DNA from: Candidatus Yaniella excrementigallinarum
Lineage (GTDB): Bacteria; Actinomycetota; Actinomycetes; Actinomycetales; Micrococcaceae
Direction of reading: 5' to 3'
Assembly: GCA_019113675.1 (NCBI GenBank)
Contig: DXHA01000032.1
Coordinates: forward strand, 1-37,635
DNA: 37,635 nucleotides
Shown here: positions 15,611 to 24,319 of the stretch, in pieces
Numbering within the stretch: position 1 is the stretch's first letter
Layout: each line of letters opens with the position of its first letter
Notes under the pieces: generated by a model
What the model was told of the DNA's origin: nothing
Database searches by the model: none
The model's input: only the letters and a program-made list of their open reading frames with translations
Program-made: the position numbers and the translations under genes

Positions 15611-16294
15611 CTAATCCTGCTTGTGAGTCTGCTCTGGCTCGGTATATAACACCAGTTCGTCGCGTATTTTGCGGGCTTGATCGACCGAGGGGCCCGGGGG
15701 AGTGATCATAATCGCTTCGCGATAATAGCGCAGCTCGTTAATGGAGTCGGTAATGTCGCCTAGGGCTCGGTGGTTGCCAAGTTTATCTGGTGCTTTGGCA
15801 TAGGCATTAGGGAACCAGCGCTTGGCAAGCTCTTTGATAGAAGAGACATCCACAATGCGATAGTGCAAGTGTGCCGCCAGATCTGGCATCTCAGCCAGTA
15901 GGAAACGCTGATCTTGGCCAACAGTATTACCAGCCAATAATGCGGTGCGTGGTTCTGGGCAGTACTGCTTGACATAGTCCAGCAGCCGTTGTTCTGCTTC
16001 GGCTGCATTGACACCGTGTTGCCACTGCTCAGCTAGCCCATTATTGCGGTGCATTTCCACGACCACCGGATCCATCTGTTCAACGGCCGCTGCTGGTGGT
16101 TTGATGATGATATCGATGCCATCGTCTAAAACGTTGAGATCGGCGTCGGTAATAATAATGGCGACTTCAACCAGCGCGTCAACGCCAGGGTAAAGCCCGG
16201 TCATTTCGGCATCGAGCCAAACCATATTACGGTCTTGATCTTTTGCAGCTTCAGAGGCTGGCTCGAATGGTTCGGGCGTATTGGGGTTGTCCAA
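15611..16294 (-). CDS. orn: Oligoribonuclease
   Basis: The 227-residue DEDDh exonuclease begins its core at MVWLDAEMTGL (Asp and Glu metal ligands), then AGNTVGQDQRFL (Asp) and NHRALGDI (His and Asp). This is Orn, which degrades two- to five-base RNA fragments, including the pGpG product of cyclic-di-GMP turnover. A TTG at 16294 with AGGAG seven bases upstream is the best start; it gives an acidic 22-residue leader before the core, and a later start would lack a ribosome-binding site. It is divergent from the mannosyltransferase operon with under 60 bp between, and the tRNA-His gene follows on the same strand. Confidence 0.95.
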   Translation of the reverse strand: MDNPNTPEPFEPASEAAKDQDRNMVWLDAEMTGLYPGVDALVEVAIIITDADLNVLDDGIDIIIKPPAAAVEQMDPVVVEMHRNNGLAEQWQHGVNAAEAEQRLLDYVKQYCPEPRTALLAGNTVGQDQRFLLAEMPDLAAHLHYRIVDVSSIKELAKRWFPNAYAKAPDKLGNHRALGDITDSINELRYYREAIMITPPGPSVDQARKIRDELVLYTEPEQTHKQD

Positions 16295-16352
16295 GATATT
16301 TCTCCTACTTCAGGTGTCGATGCTAAGCCTACCGACCTGCGGTGATACATTT

Positions 16353-17984
16353 ATGCCCAAAGTCATTGATATCAAACTGTCCGATGGAAAGCTGTTAATG
16401 ACCACCTTGGAACATGGCCGCGCCAACACCAAAGGGTTGGTTTGGCCTGCTATCGCAGTGGGTCTTCTGGGCTCGGTGTTGTTGACCATCGGATCGTTAT
16501 CGGTCGGGTGGGTCGCACAAAACTCCGTTATTAACGCTACCCAATGGTTGGCACCGTTTCGAACAACCGAAACCGGGGTGATTATTGGGACTGTCCTGTT
16601 GACCGTGGGGGCCTGGGGCATGATCTGGGGCTGGTTGCGGCTCGGCCGGGTCCTACGCCGTCCGGCAAATCAGTTTCGCGGCAAATATGAATTCGCTGCC
16701 GGCGGGATGCGCACCATCAACTGGGCTGTAGTGATATGGAGTGTGCCACAACTTTTTGCATTAACCATTTTTTCTCGCGATATGTTGGCCTACCTGAACC
16801 AAGGCCGCCAAGTATTAGCCGGACAAAATCCCTACGCAAGTGGCATCTCGAATCTACCTAACTGGTTCCAATTGGGCACCGACACCATGTGGGCTGAAGA
16901 CGCTACACCCTATGGGCCCATGTTCCTGTGGATTGAAGCCGCCGTTGTACGTATAACGGGTGTTGATCAACCCGATGTGGCAATTTTCCTCTTCCGGTTG
17001 GTCTCCCTAGTCGGCGTGGCCATGATCATGTATTACGTGCCCAAACTGGCTGAAATGCAAGGCTGGGATCCGGCGCGTGCCCAATGGATAGCTGCGGCCA
17101 ATCCGCTATTCATTATTTCGTTTGTGGCCTCCGGGCACAACGATTCGCTGATGATCGGGTTCATGCTGGCGGCCATATACGCCGTCTGGCAAGGTCGTGG
17201 ACTATTAGCGGTCATCCTGATGAACATCTCCATCGGCATGAAACTCATTTCCATTGTGCTGCTGCCGTTTATTGGGCTGTGGTGGGCCGGCCGCAACGCC
17301 TCGTGGCACAGGATCATCGGGTATTGGGCTATGACTCTAGGCTTGACCACCGTGATCATGGCCTTCGTTGGGTGGCTCAATGGTTACGGGTTGGAATGGG
17401 TCAAAGTGATTGCCGGAACCGGATCCATCTTCAGCTATTGGGCGCCGGTGGGGGCATTAGGCGAATTGGCTAGGATAATAATCGTAGAACTGGGTTGGGG
17501 CGACGGCGAACTGGTGATGTCTATGGTGCGGGTAGCCGGTCGTGTGCTATCCGTCGTCGTGGTAGTGATCCTAATGTTTTGGGGCAAAACCGAGCACATT
17601 CTGGCCCGAGCCACCTGGTCCTTTGCCGCCATTGTTGTGTTGTCGCCGGTCATTCACCCCTGGTATCTACTGTGGTTGCTGCCGTTATTTGTGTTGTTGG
17701 GCATCCGCTCCAACTGGCAACTGCGGTGGGTCATTTTTACCGCCGTCTTTTTCATCTCCTATGGTGCCGGCGACCAACTCTATGTCTGGCAGTTTCTGGA
17801 CATTGGCGACTCGATGAAACTACTGTCCTGGCTGATCTCGTTGGTGTTGGCCGTCTGGGTGCTCTACTATGACCCCTGGACCTCACCGATGTTCAAAAAC
17901 CAGTGGCACATGCGTCAGACCTGGCGGCGCGGTATTCTTACCTATCAACGGTGGAAAACAAACCGGGAACACTCGAGGCAATAA
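16353..17984 (+). CDS. MptB-like polyprenol-phosphomannose-dependent alpha-1,6-mannosyltransferase (GT-C), copy 1
   Basis: The 543-residue integral membrane protein has about 12 or 13 helices. The GT-C catalytic loop shows FSRDMLAYLNQGRQVLAGQNPY (split here as FSRDMLAY and NQGRQVLAGQNPY) and TPYGPMF, hallmarks of the MptA/MptB family; SGHNDSLMIGFML and later HPWYLLWLLPLF are also conserved. Relatives elongate the alpha-1,6-mannan backbone of lipomannan using polyprenyl-phosphomannose outside the membrane. ATG 16353 has a weak GGTGA upstream; ATG 16320 is an in-frame alternative. The stop overlaps the next gene's ATG as TAATG, so a paralogue is translated in a coupled way. Confidence 0.87.
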   Translation: MPKVIDIKLSDGKLLMTTLEHGRANTKGLVWPAIAVGLLGSVLLTIGSLSVGWVAQNSVINATQWLAPFRTTETGVIIGTVLLTVGAWGMIWGWLRLGRVLRRPANQFRGKYEFAAGGMRTINWAVVIWSVPQLFALTIFSRDMLAYLNQGRQVLAGQNPYASGISNLPNWFQLGTDTMWAEDATPYGPMFLWIEAAVVRITGVDQPDVAIFLFRLVSLVGVAMIMYYVPKLAEMQGWDPARAQWIAAANPLFIISFVASGHNDSLMIGFMLAAIYAVWQGRGLLAVILMNISIGMKLISIVLLPFIGLWWAGRNASWHRIIGYWAMTLGLTTVIMAFVGWLNGYGLEWVKVIAGTGSIFSYWAPVGALGELARIIIVELGWGDGELVMSMVRVAGRVLSVVVVVILMFWGKTEHILARATWSFAAIVVLSPVIHPWYLLWLLPLFVLLGIRSNWQLRWVIFTAVFFISYGAGDQLYVWQFLDIGDSMKLLSWLISLVLAVWVLYYDPWTSPMFKNQWHMRQTWRRGILTYQRWKTNREHSRQ

Positions 17985-19543
17985 TGCGCAAGCGTTTCGT
18001 CGCCACCACACTTGGCCCCGATATCAGACGCTACATCCGGATGGGCACCATCGCTGCCAGCCTAATCATGGTCTCCTCCTGGGGCGTGGGATGGCTACCA
18101 CAGGCACAAAACTCCTGGTTCGCCGGCTCCACCATCCCCAACCCCCTGCGAGCTTGGACCGCTGGCGTGGTCATTTGTGCTGCCGGCCTGGTACTGGGCG
18201 GCTTATGGCTAGTGCGGTGTTGGTTACGACTCGGCCAAATCCTGCAATTACCATTTACCGGCGTCGATACCAGTTGTATCAACGAAACGCCCGATGAACA
18301 CAGAGTCCACGATCAAAAATTGCGGGTACTCAACCGCGCCATCTGGTGCTGGACCGCCCCGCTGATACTGACTTTCCCCATCATGTCCCGCGACGTGTTC
18401 TCCTACCTGGCCCAAGGGCGACTGCTCCACGCCGGTCACGACCCCTACGGCGATGGCATCTCGGCGGTACCCGGTTGGTTCATGACCGGAGCCGATACAC
18501 TATGGGCCCAATCGCCATCACCCTACGGCCCGGCCTTTCTGCTTATCTCACGCCTGGTCTGGTTCCTTACCGATGGCGGCCCCGAATGGGCAATTCTGTT
18601 CTTCCGGCTACTGTTTTTAGCCGGGATGGCCATGTGCATGTGGGCGGTACCGCGGTTAGCACGCCGATTTGGGGTCCGGAGCGACTGGGCCCAATGGATC
18701 GTTATTACCAACCCATTATTTGGCCTCTACATGATCGCCGGCACCCACAACGACACGCTGATGCTGGGACTTTTACTGACCGGCCTGTACTTCCTCAACC
18801 CCGAATTTCAACGACGGCGTATCCTGTGGGGCTTTATCCTGTTGGGCGGTTCCATCGCTATCAAACCACTGACCGTGCTGGTGTTACCCTTCGCCGGGCT
18901 ATTGTTGGTGTGGCAGCCCGGTCAACGTATTGGGTATCGTGCCCGGGTGAAAGTCTGGGCCGCTTCCTTGCTCATCGTTGGAGCGGTATTGACGATCTTC
19001 GGCGCCGTCACCGGCCTGTGGTTTGGTTGGATTCAAGCGATGACGACCTCCGGGCAGGCCGCCTTTCCTTACGCCCCCTTTGGCCTGTTGGGACTTGGTA
19101 TCGGTTGGATCGTTGATGCCGTATTACATACCGGTATCGAACCGGCAGCCCAAGTGTTTTATTCGCTGGGCACTTTGATCGCCGCCGCGATCACCGCGTG
19201 GCTGGCTTTGCTACCGCGACCACAACATCCCGTATTCCTAGCCGGTATCGCCCTATCCGCCGCCGTCGTCGTCGCCCCGGTATTTCAACCCTGGTATGTC
19301 CTGTGGGTGCTGCCAATTTTCGTCATCGTCGGCGCGTGGCGTGCTTGGTGTTCGGTGCTGCTATACCTTTTGGTTGCCGTGCTTATCGTTGCCGGCGTGG
19401 TGGACCAACTGGCTGTGGCCCAATGGATTCCCATCCTGCCATTACGTATCTTTACCGCCGCCCTGGGAGTGGCCGGCATTGCAACACTAGTTTTTGTTGA
19501 CCGCCATACCCGCGACGCGTTCCCGCGGCTCACTAAAGCCTAA
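17984..19543 (+). CDS. MptB-like polyprenol-phosphomannose-dependent mannosyltransferase (GT-C), copy 2
   Basis: The 519-residue paralogue of the preceding gene has the same topology. It has the catalytic MSRDVFSYLAQGRLL, a following HDPYGDG, SPYGPAFL, AGTHNDTLMLGLLL and QPWYVLWVLPIF blocks. The ATG at 17984 overlaps the preceding stop by one base (TAATG), with AGGCA just upstream. The pair likely acts in succession or as partners in making a mannan-containing lipoglycan of the cell envelope; Mycobacterium and Corynebacterium also carry several such enzymes, but usually at separate loci. GC content at third positions is visibly higher than in the next gene. Confidence 0.87.
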   Translation: MRKRFVATTLGPDIRRYIRMGTIAASLIMVSSWGVGWLPQAQNSWFAGSTIPNPLRAWTAGVVICAAGLVLGGLWLVRCWLRLGQILQLPFTGVDTSCINETPDEHRVHDQKLRVLNRAIWCWTAPLILTFPIMSRDVFSYLAQGRLLHAGHDPYGDGISAVPGWFMTGADTLWAQSPSPYGPAFLLISRLVWFLTDGGPEWAILFFRLLFLAGMAMCMWAVPRLARRFGVRSDWAQWIVITNPLFGLYMIAGTHNDTLMLGLLLTGLYFLNPEFQRRRILWGFILLGGSIAIKPLTVLVLPFAGLLLVWQPGQRIGYRARVKVWAASLLIVGAVLTIFGAVTGLWFGWIQAMTTSGQAAFPYAPFGLLGLGIGWIVDAVLHTGIEPAAQVFYSLGTLIAAAITAWLALLPRPQHPVFLAGIALSAAVVVAPVFQPWYVLWVLPIFVIVGAWRAWCSVLLYLLVAVLIVAGVVDQLAVAQWIPILPLRIFTAALGVAGIATLVFVDRHTRDAFPRLTKA

Positions 19544-19645
19544 CCTGGCAACAGCACCGGTATAGCCGACATCAGCCCCAGTGTGCCGGTACCGCCTGCT
19601 GCCTTATCTTCGACGGCGGACTGACACCAGCCAGGTGCAATGGGA

Positions 19646-19655
19646 TGGTATACCA
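19646..19655. promoter_or_regulatory. TGGTATACCA palindrome upstream of the PLP-enzyme gene
   Basis: A perfect 10-bp dyad lies 43 bp ahead of the start codon in the 155-bp intergenic region. It could be a regulator site. No SAM- or cobalamin-type riboswitch was recognised in the same region. Confidence 0.25.
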
Positions 19656-19698
19656 GAATACGACGCTGCCCATATTTCACCCCGAGAAAGAGGACTCA

Positions 19699-20874
19699 AT
19701 GAGTAATTTTCATCAGTCGACCCGTTCAATTCACGGGAGCAGTCTGAAAGACCAACACGGTGCGCCTCATCTACCTACGTACAACACCACTACCTTCACC
19801 TTCGAATCGACTGATTCACTTCTTGAGGTGATCGATGGTAAAAAACCAGGCGCACTTTATACACGATATGGGATGAACCCCACGATCTATTCCCTTGAAG
19901 AAATAATGGCTGCGATAGAAGGGGCCGAAGCCTGTCTTGGGTTTTGTTCCGGCATAGCCGCTGAGGTGGCGGTATTTACACAATATGGACGTGACGGTGC
20001 TGTGTGCCTGGGGGATGTTTATGGCGGGACCTTAGAGCTGCTGACCGATCAGCTGCCTTTATTAGGGATTGAGACTTCCTTTTTATTGGGCACCGAATTG
20101 GAGAAGCTGGAAGGCTTACTTCAAAAAGGTGCAAAGTTGGTATTCTTCGAGACGCCAACAAATCCTGCTCTTGAGATTTTTGACATTAGAGCAATTAGTA
20201 ATCTGGCGCATAAATATGGCGCACTGGTGGTTATCGACAACACCTTTGCTTCGCCAGTGAATCAACGACCGCTAGAATTCGGCGCGGATCTCGTGGTGTA
20301 TTCTGCTACGAAATATTTAGGTGGCCATTCTGATATCACAGCCGGATTTGTGCTTGGTTCTTCAGACCTTATAACGCCGATTAATGGATGGCGTAAAAGC
20401 CTAGGGTCCGTAGTCGCACCGGAGACGGCAGCGTTGTTAGCACGGAGCCTACGTACTTTGACCATACGAGTCCGGGCCCAAAGCGAGTCGGCTCAGGTTA
20501 TTGCAGAAGCACTGGAAGCTGATCAGAGAGTTAGACGCGTGTTATATCCAGGTTTGAAATCCTTTCCGGATCATGCATTAGCGGCTCGGCAGATGTCGGG
20601 TTTTGGCGGCGTTTTGACCATCGAAGTTGATGGAGACGCCAAGACTACCGCCGACGTCGCAGATCGGCTTGAGCTTTTCGGGTTAGCGCCAAGTCTTGGC
20701 GGTACCGAAAGTCTTGCTACCCAGCCGGTAACGACCACCCACCACGATCTCAGTGCAGAAGAGCGTGAGCGTCGAAGCATCACGGACTCTATGATTCGGC
20801 TGTCGATTGGCTTAGAGAACCCAGAAGATTTAGTTGCGGATCTCACTCAGGCATTGGATGCAGTTGAGCAATAG
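19699..20874 (+). CDS. Cys/Met metabolism PLP-dependent enzyme (cystathionine gamma-synthase/lyase type)
   Basis: The 391-residue protein belongs to the trans-sulfuration family. PLP-binding Lys205 lies in YSATKYLGGHSD, the phosphate- and substrate-binding YTRYGMNPT is at 54-62, GDVYGG at 105-110 and the PLP-nitrogen Asp180 in VIDNTFASP. Members make or break C-S bonds in cysteine and methionine metabolism; Gly follows the stacking Tyr108-Gly where methionine gamma-lyases have Cys, so lyase activity of that kind is less likely. The exact substrate is open. ATG 19699 follows AGAGGA. The coding sequence is AT-richer at third positions than the mannosyltransferases before it and EttA after it, which might mean horizontal acquisition. 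A strong terminator follows. Confidence 0.88.
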   Translation: MSNFHQSTRSIHGSSLKDQHGAPHLPTYNTTTFTFESTDSLLEVIDGKKPGALYTRYGMNPTIYSLEEIMAAIEGAEACLGFCSGIAAEVAVFTQYGRDGAVCLGDVYGGTLELLTDQLPLLGIETSFLLGTELEKLEGLLQKGAKLVFFETPTNPALEIFDIRAISNLAHKYGALVVIDNTFASPVNQRPLEFGADLVVYSATKYLGGHSDITAGFVLGSSDLITPINGWRKSLGSVVAPETAALLARSLRTLTIRVRAQSESAQVIAEALEADQRVRRVLYPGLKSFPDHALAARQMSGFGGVLTIEVDGDAKTTADVADRLELFGLAPSLGGTESLATQPVTTTHHDLSAEERERRSITDSMIRLSIGLENPEDLVADLTQALDAVEQ

Positions 20875-20901
20875 TATCAATTGCGACCAGCGTTGTTCGT
20901 T

Positions 20902-20945
20902 AAAACAGTATCTGACAGAGGCCTAGCCTTGTCAGATACTGTTTT
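20902..20945. terminator. Bidirectional terminator between the PLP-enzyme gene and tRNA-Arg
   Basis: AAAACAGTATCTGACA (20902-20917) and TGTCAGATACTGTTTT (20930-20945) form a perfect 16-bp stem with a 12-base loop and T- or A-rich flanks on both strands. It serves the plus-strand gene ending at 20874 and the minus-strand tRNA whose 3' end is at 20950. Confidence 0.92.
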
Positions 20946-20949
20946 GTCG

Positions 20950-21023
20950 CGCCCCAGGAGGGACTCGAACCCCCGACCTACGGATTAGAAGGCCGTTGCT
21001 CTATCCAGCTGAGCTACTGAGGC
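20950..21023 (-). tRNA. tRNA-Arg (anticodon TCT)
   Basis: The minus strand gives acceptor GCCTCAG/CTGGGGC with G73, D-arm GCTCAGCTGGATAGAGC, anticodon stem-loop ACGGC-CTTCTAA-TCCGT (TCT anticodon, reading AGA) and T-arm GGGGGTTCGAGTCCCTC. One C-T mismatch closes the anticodon stem, as in many bacterial tRNA-Arg(UCU). CCA is not encoded. Confidence 0.96.
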
Positions 21024-21048
21024 AACATCGAATAGTCTACCCAAAATG

Positions 21049-21086
21049 CTATCCACATCCCCAATTGCACAGGGGTGTTATACACA
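21049..21086 (+). promoter_or_regulatory. Two DnaA-box-like sites upstream of the SSB-like gene
   Basis: CTATCCACA (21049-21057) differs by one base from the consensus TTATCCACA, and TTATACACA (21078-21086) fits the relaxed form TTWTNCACA. They lie 96-133 bp upstream of the SSB-like gene. A chance origin is quite possible. A 7-bp inverted repeat ATCTGGC/GCCAGAT (21095-21119) follows. Confidence 0.25.
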
Positions 21087-21181
21087 ATTCTACGATCTGG
21101 CCGTCGATGATCGCCAGATGGTCGTTGACTGGACACTATTCGAAGCGTATTTCGGATAGCCCGTCAATGAAAGGTATACAG

Positions 21182-21631
21182 ATGAAAACCCAACTGACTG
21201 TTCGAGGAAATGTCGCCACCGCCCCACGCCGAGTAGTCACCGACTCCGGCACCGTCATCGTAGAGTTTCGTCTTGCCGCTACCGAGCGGATACTCAATCG
21301 CCAAACCCAAGAATGGGAGGATGGCAACACTTCTTGGTATTCGGTCACAGCGTTTCGTCGTCTTGCAGAGAATATTTTTCGGTCATTTTCACTGGGGGAT
21401 CCGGTCACGGTGGCCGGCAAAATTGCCATCAAGCAATGGGTTTCCAAAGATGAGTCTAAACGCGGTACAACCGCCGAAATTATTGCTGAAACCGCCGGAC
21501 ACGACTTGATGCTTGGTTTTAGCGAATTCACTCGGTTGACCAAAGCCAAAGCACAACAATCCGATGGTTCCTTGGATGACAGCCCGCTGGTGAACCACGG
21601 TTGGCAAGGCCCGGAACCCATGACCGCTTAG
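21182..21631 (+). CDS. Single-stranded DNA-binding protein (OB fold, SSB paralogue without acidic tail)
   Basis: The 149-residue protein is a single OB-fold SSB domain: LTVRGNVATAPR, VEFRLAATER, SWYSVTAFRRLAENIFRS and GDPVTVAGKI are standard SSB blocks. The C-terminal region is short and ends GPEPMTA, without the DDDxPF tip that main SSB proteins use to bind partner proteins. It is therefore probably a secondary SSB, such as those acting in recombination or competence, rather than the replicative one. The M. tuberculosis gene beside ettA (Rv2478c) is likewise an SSB-like paralogue. ATG 21182 follows GAAAGG with seven-base spacing; the open frame extends upstream but without a better ribosome-binding site. 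Confidence 0.88.
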   Translation: MKTQLTVRGNVATAPRRVVTDSGTVIVEFRLAATERILNRQTQEWEDGNTSWYSVTAFRRLAENIFRSFSLGDPVTVAGKIAIKQWVSKDESKRGTTAEIIAETAGHDLMLGFSEFTRLTKAKAQQSDGSLDDSPLVNHGWQGPEPMTA

Positions 21632-21655
21632 TGTTCGCTATACAGTGGAAGCGAT

Positions 21656-21684
21656 GCGGCGGCAGGATTACGTTCTGCTGCCGC
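21656..21684 (+). terminator. Hairpin between the SSB-like gene and ettA
   Basis: GCGGCGGCAGGA (21656-21667) can pair with TTCTGCTGCCGC (21673-21684) over 12 bp using two G-U wobbles, with a five-base loop. The wobbles work only in plus-strand RNA. Placed 20 bases before the ettA start, it could be a terminator for the SSB-like gene or a leader structure for ettA. Confidence 0.4.
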
Positions 21685-21704
21685 AACCGACTACTGTAGT
21701 GGGC

Positions 21705-23387
21705 ATGGCCGAATTTATTTATCAAATGATCAATGCACGCAAAAAAGTGGGCGACAAGGTCATTCTCGACGACGTAACCATGTCCTTTTTCCCCGGAGCC
21801 AAGATCGGTATGGTCGGACCAAACGGTGCCGGTAAGTCCACGATCCTGAAAATTATGGCGGGTCTGGACGAGCCTTCCAACGGTGACGCCTGGTTGGCCC
21901 CGGGCTACTCGGTGGGCATCCTGTTGCAGGAACCACCGCTATCTGAAGATAAAACAGTTCTAGAAAACGTGCAGGAAGGTGTTGGTGAGCTCTACCAGCA
22001 GCTGCAGCGTTTCAACCAGATTTCGGCTGAGATGGCGGACCCGGATGCCGATTTTGATGCCCTGATGGAAGAAATGGGCAAACTGCAAGAAGCCATTGAC
22101 GCCGCTGACGGCTGGGATATTGACTCGCAGATCGGCCAGGCCATGGAAGCTTTGCAGCTGCCACCTGGTGATGAACCAGTTACCCATCTCTCCGGTGGTG
22201 AACGCCGTCGGGTTGCCCTGGTGAAACTGTTATTAGAAAAGCCAGACCTGTTGCTGCTTGATGAGCCGACAAACCACTTGGACGCCGAATCCGTGGCTTG
22301 GCTTGAAGGCCACTTAGCTAACTATCCGGGTGCGGTTATCGCCATCACTCACGACCGGTACTTCCTGGATCACGTTGCCGAATGGATCGCCGAAGTCGAC
22401 CGCGGTCGTTTATACCCATACGAAGGTAACTACACTACTTACCTAGAAAAAAAGCAGGAACGTCTGGAAGTTCAAGGCAAAAAAGACGCCAAACTTGCTC
22501 GCCGTCTTAAAGATGAGCTCGATTGGGTACGTACCAACGCCAAAGGCCGTCAGGCCAAACAGAAAGCCCGTTTGGAACGCTACGAAGAAATGGCCGCAGA
22601 GGCCGAGAAAACTCGGGTGCTGGACTTTGAAGAGATCCAAATTCCACCCGGACCACGGCTTGGTAGCCAAGTCATTGAGGCCAACAACATTACCAAGGGT
22701 TTTGATGGTCGCACGCTCATCGACAACTTGAGCTTCTCGCTACCACCAAACGGCATTGTTGGTATCATCGGGCCCAACGGTGTGGGAAAAACGACGCTCT
22801 TTAAGTCCATTGTCGGAATCGAGTCGATTGATTCCGGTGATCTAAAGGTCGGCGACTCGGTAAAAATCTCCTATGTCGACCAAAACCGTGCCAACATTGA
22901 CCCCGAAAAATCCCTGTGGGAAGTGGTCTCTGACGGTTTGGACTACATCCACGTCGGCAACGTTGAGATGCCATCGCGCGCTTATGTTTCAGCTTTTGGG
23001 TTCAAGGGCCCGGATCAGCAAAAGAAAGCCGGGGTGCTTTCCGGTGGTGAACGCAACCGGTTGAACCTTGCCCTGACACTGAAAGAAGGCGGCAACCTAT
23101 TGCTGCTTGACGAACCGACCAACGACCTCGATGTGGAAACATTGACCTCATTGGAAAATGCACTACTGGATTTCCCAGGTTGCGCCGTCGTGATTTCCCA
23201 CGACCGTTGGTTCCTAGACCGCGTGGCCACCCACATTCTTGCTTGGGAGGGCACCGAAGAAAACCCGGCAAACTGGTATTGGTTCGAGGGCAACTTCGAA
23301 ACGTATGAAGAAAACAAGATCGAACGTCTCGGCCCCGAGGCTACCCGCGAAGGACGAGCAACCCACCGCCGTCTAACCCGCAATTAA
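21705..23387 (+). CDS. ettA: Energy-dependent translational throttle protein EttA (ABC-F)
   Basis: The 560-residue ABC-F protein has two ATPase domains and no membrane segments. Domain 1 shows GPNGAGKST, LSGGERRRVAL and LLLLDEPTNHLD; domain 2 shows GPNGVGKTT, LSGGERNRLNLAL and LLLLDEPTNDLD. The linker between them is Lys/Arg-rich (LARRLKDELDWVRTNAKGRQ), as expected for the P-site tRNA-interaction segment. The length matches E. coli EttA (555). EttA binds the ribosomal E site and gates the first elongation step according to the ADP/ATP ratio. ATG 21705 gives the family-typical start MAEFIYQM; a GTGGG lies just upstream. A strong hairpin terminates the gene. Confidence 0.96.
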   Translation: MAEFIYQMINARKKVGDKVILDDVTMSFFPGAKIGMVGPNGAGKSTILKIMAGLDEPSNGDAWLAPGYSVGILLQEPPLSEDKTVLENVQEGVGELYQQLQRFNQISAEMADPDADFDALMEEMGKLQEAIDAADGWDIDSQIGQAMEALQLPPGDEPVTHLSGGERRRVALVKLLLEKPDLLLLDEPTNHLDAESVAWLEGHLANYPGAVIAITHDRYFLDHVAEWIAEVDRGRLYPYEGNYTTYLEKKQERLEVQGKKDAKLARRLKDELDWVRTNAKGRQAKQKARLERYEEMAAEAEKTRVLDFEEIQIPPGPRLGSQVIEANNITKGFDGRTLIDNLSFSLPPNGIVGIIGPNGVGKTTLFKSIVGIESIDSGDLKVGDSVKISYVDQNRANIDPEKSLWEVVSDGLDYIHVGNVEMPSRAYVSAFGFKGPDQQKKAGVLSGGERNRLNLALTLKEGGNLLLLDEPTNDLDVETLTSLENALLDFPGCAVVISHDRWFLDRVATHILAWEGTEENPANWYWFEGNFETYEENKIERLGPEATREGRATHRRLTRN

Positions 23388-23400
23388 CCTTCCACACCTG

Positions 23401-23433
23401 CAACGCCCGCATATTTGAAGTATGCGGGCGTTG
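23401..23433. terminator. Bidirectional terminator between ettA and tesB
   Basis: CAACGCCCGCATA (23401-23413) and TATGCGGGCGTTG (23421-23433) form a perfect 13-bp stem with a seven-base loop, centred between convergent genes. Confidence 0.9.
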
Positions 23434-23437
23434 TCCG

Positions 23438-24319
23438 TTAACTAAACTGCTGTAATCGAAGCATGCCTTCTTGCGCCACGGTGGCAACTAAATCCCCGTA
23501 GATCGTATAAATCCGGCCCAAGCCCAAACCGCGCGATGATTGTGCAGACGGCGACTCCTGGACAAATAACAACCAGTCATCCAAGTTGAATGGCCGGTGA
23601 AACCACATGGCATGGTCCAGTGAGGCAATTGACTTATCGGGCTGCACCCAGGAGATCCCGTGATTACGCATTATTGGTTCCAACAGCGTGTAATCCGACC
23701 CATAAGCCAAACCCGCCGCAGCAATATTGCGTGACGTTTTCACCGGTGTGAAAGTTTTCATCCACACAATATTGCGGTTGACTTTCTCAGATCCGGGGCG
23801 CAGGAAAATCGGTTCATAGGCATAACGAATATCAAAGGGCCGGTTATAGGCTAAATCCTGGGCATCCGGATCATCAATCATGCCCACTAACGACGATACC
23901 GGTGGCAGATCGTCGGGAAGCGGGATCCCGTCGGGCATAGGTTCTTGATGTTCGACGCCGCCATCCGCCGTCTGGAAAGAACAAGTTAACGACAAAATGA
24001 CTTTATTATGTTGCGTTACTTCCACGTGGCGCACCGAAAATGACCGGCCATCCCGGTGATGATCAACGGTGAAATGTAACGGTTGGGTAGCATCACCCGG
24101 ACGAATAAAATAACAGTGCATGGAATGCACAAACCGGTCGGCATCAACAGTATGACTGGCCGCAACCAATGATTGGGCCATCACTTGGCCGCCAAATACT
24201 TGCCCGCGGGTTTGTGGTGGCGTGTATCCAGTAAACGTGCTGGCCGTTTCATCAGCATCGATGCGATCAAGTTTCAACACATCGCGCAAAATGTCGGTGG
24301 GATCATCCGGATAAGACAT
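23438..24319 (-). CDS. tesB: Acyl-CoA thioesterase II
   Basis: The 293-residue double hot-dog protein matches TesB: RGQVFGGQVMAQSL and HSMHCYFIRPGD in the first half, and ASLDHAMWFHRPF, ESPSAQSSRGLG and VAQEGMLR in the second. The Asp, Ser/Thr and Gln of the E. coli TesB catalytic network are present in these blocks. It hydrolyses medium- to long-chain acyl-CoAs to free fatty acids and CoA. ATG 24319 follows AAAGGA. It is convergent with ettA and divergent from an uncharacterised gene; M. tuberculosis has a tesB-like gene at a related place near ettA only loosely, so synteny here is not claimed. Confidence 0.94.
   Translation of the reverse strand: MSYPDDPTDILRDVLKLDRIDADETASTFTGYTPPQTRGQVFGGQVMAQSLVAASHTVDADRFVHSMHCYFIRPGDATQPLHFTVDHHRDGRSFSVRHVEVTQHNKVILSLTCSFQTADGGVEHQEPMPDGIPLPDDLPPVSSLVGMIDDPDAQDLAYNRPFDIRYAYEPIFLRPGSEKVNRNIVWMKTFTPVKTSRNIAAAGLAYGSDYTLLEPIMRNHGISWVQPDKSIASLDHAMWFHRPFNLDDWLLFVQESPSAQSSRGLGLGRIYTIYGDLVATVAQEGMLRLQQFS

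Noticed and set aside
19544..19698. SAM or other sulfur-metabolism riboswitch upstream of the PLP enzyme
   Set aside because: No recognisable SAM-I, SAM-II or SAM-IV core; only a short TGGTATACCA palindrome was found.
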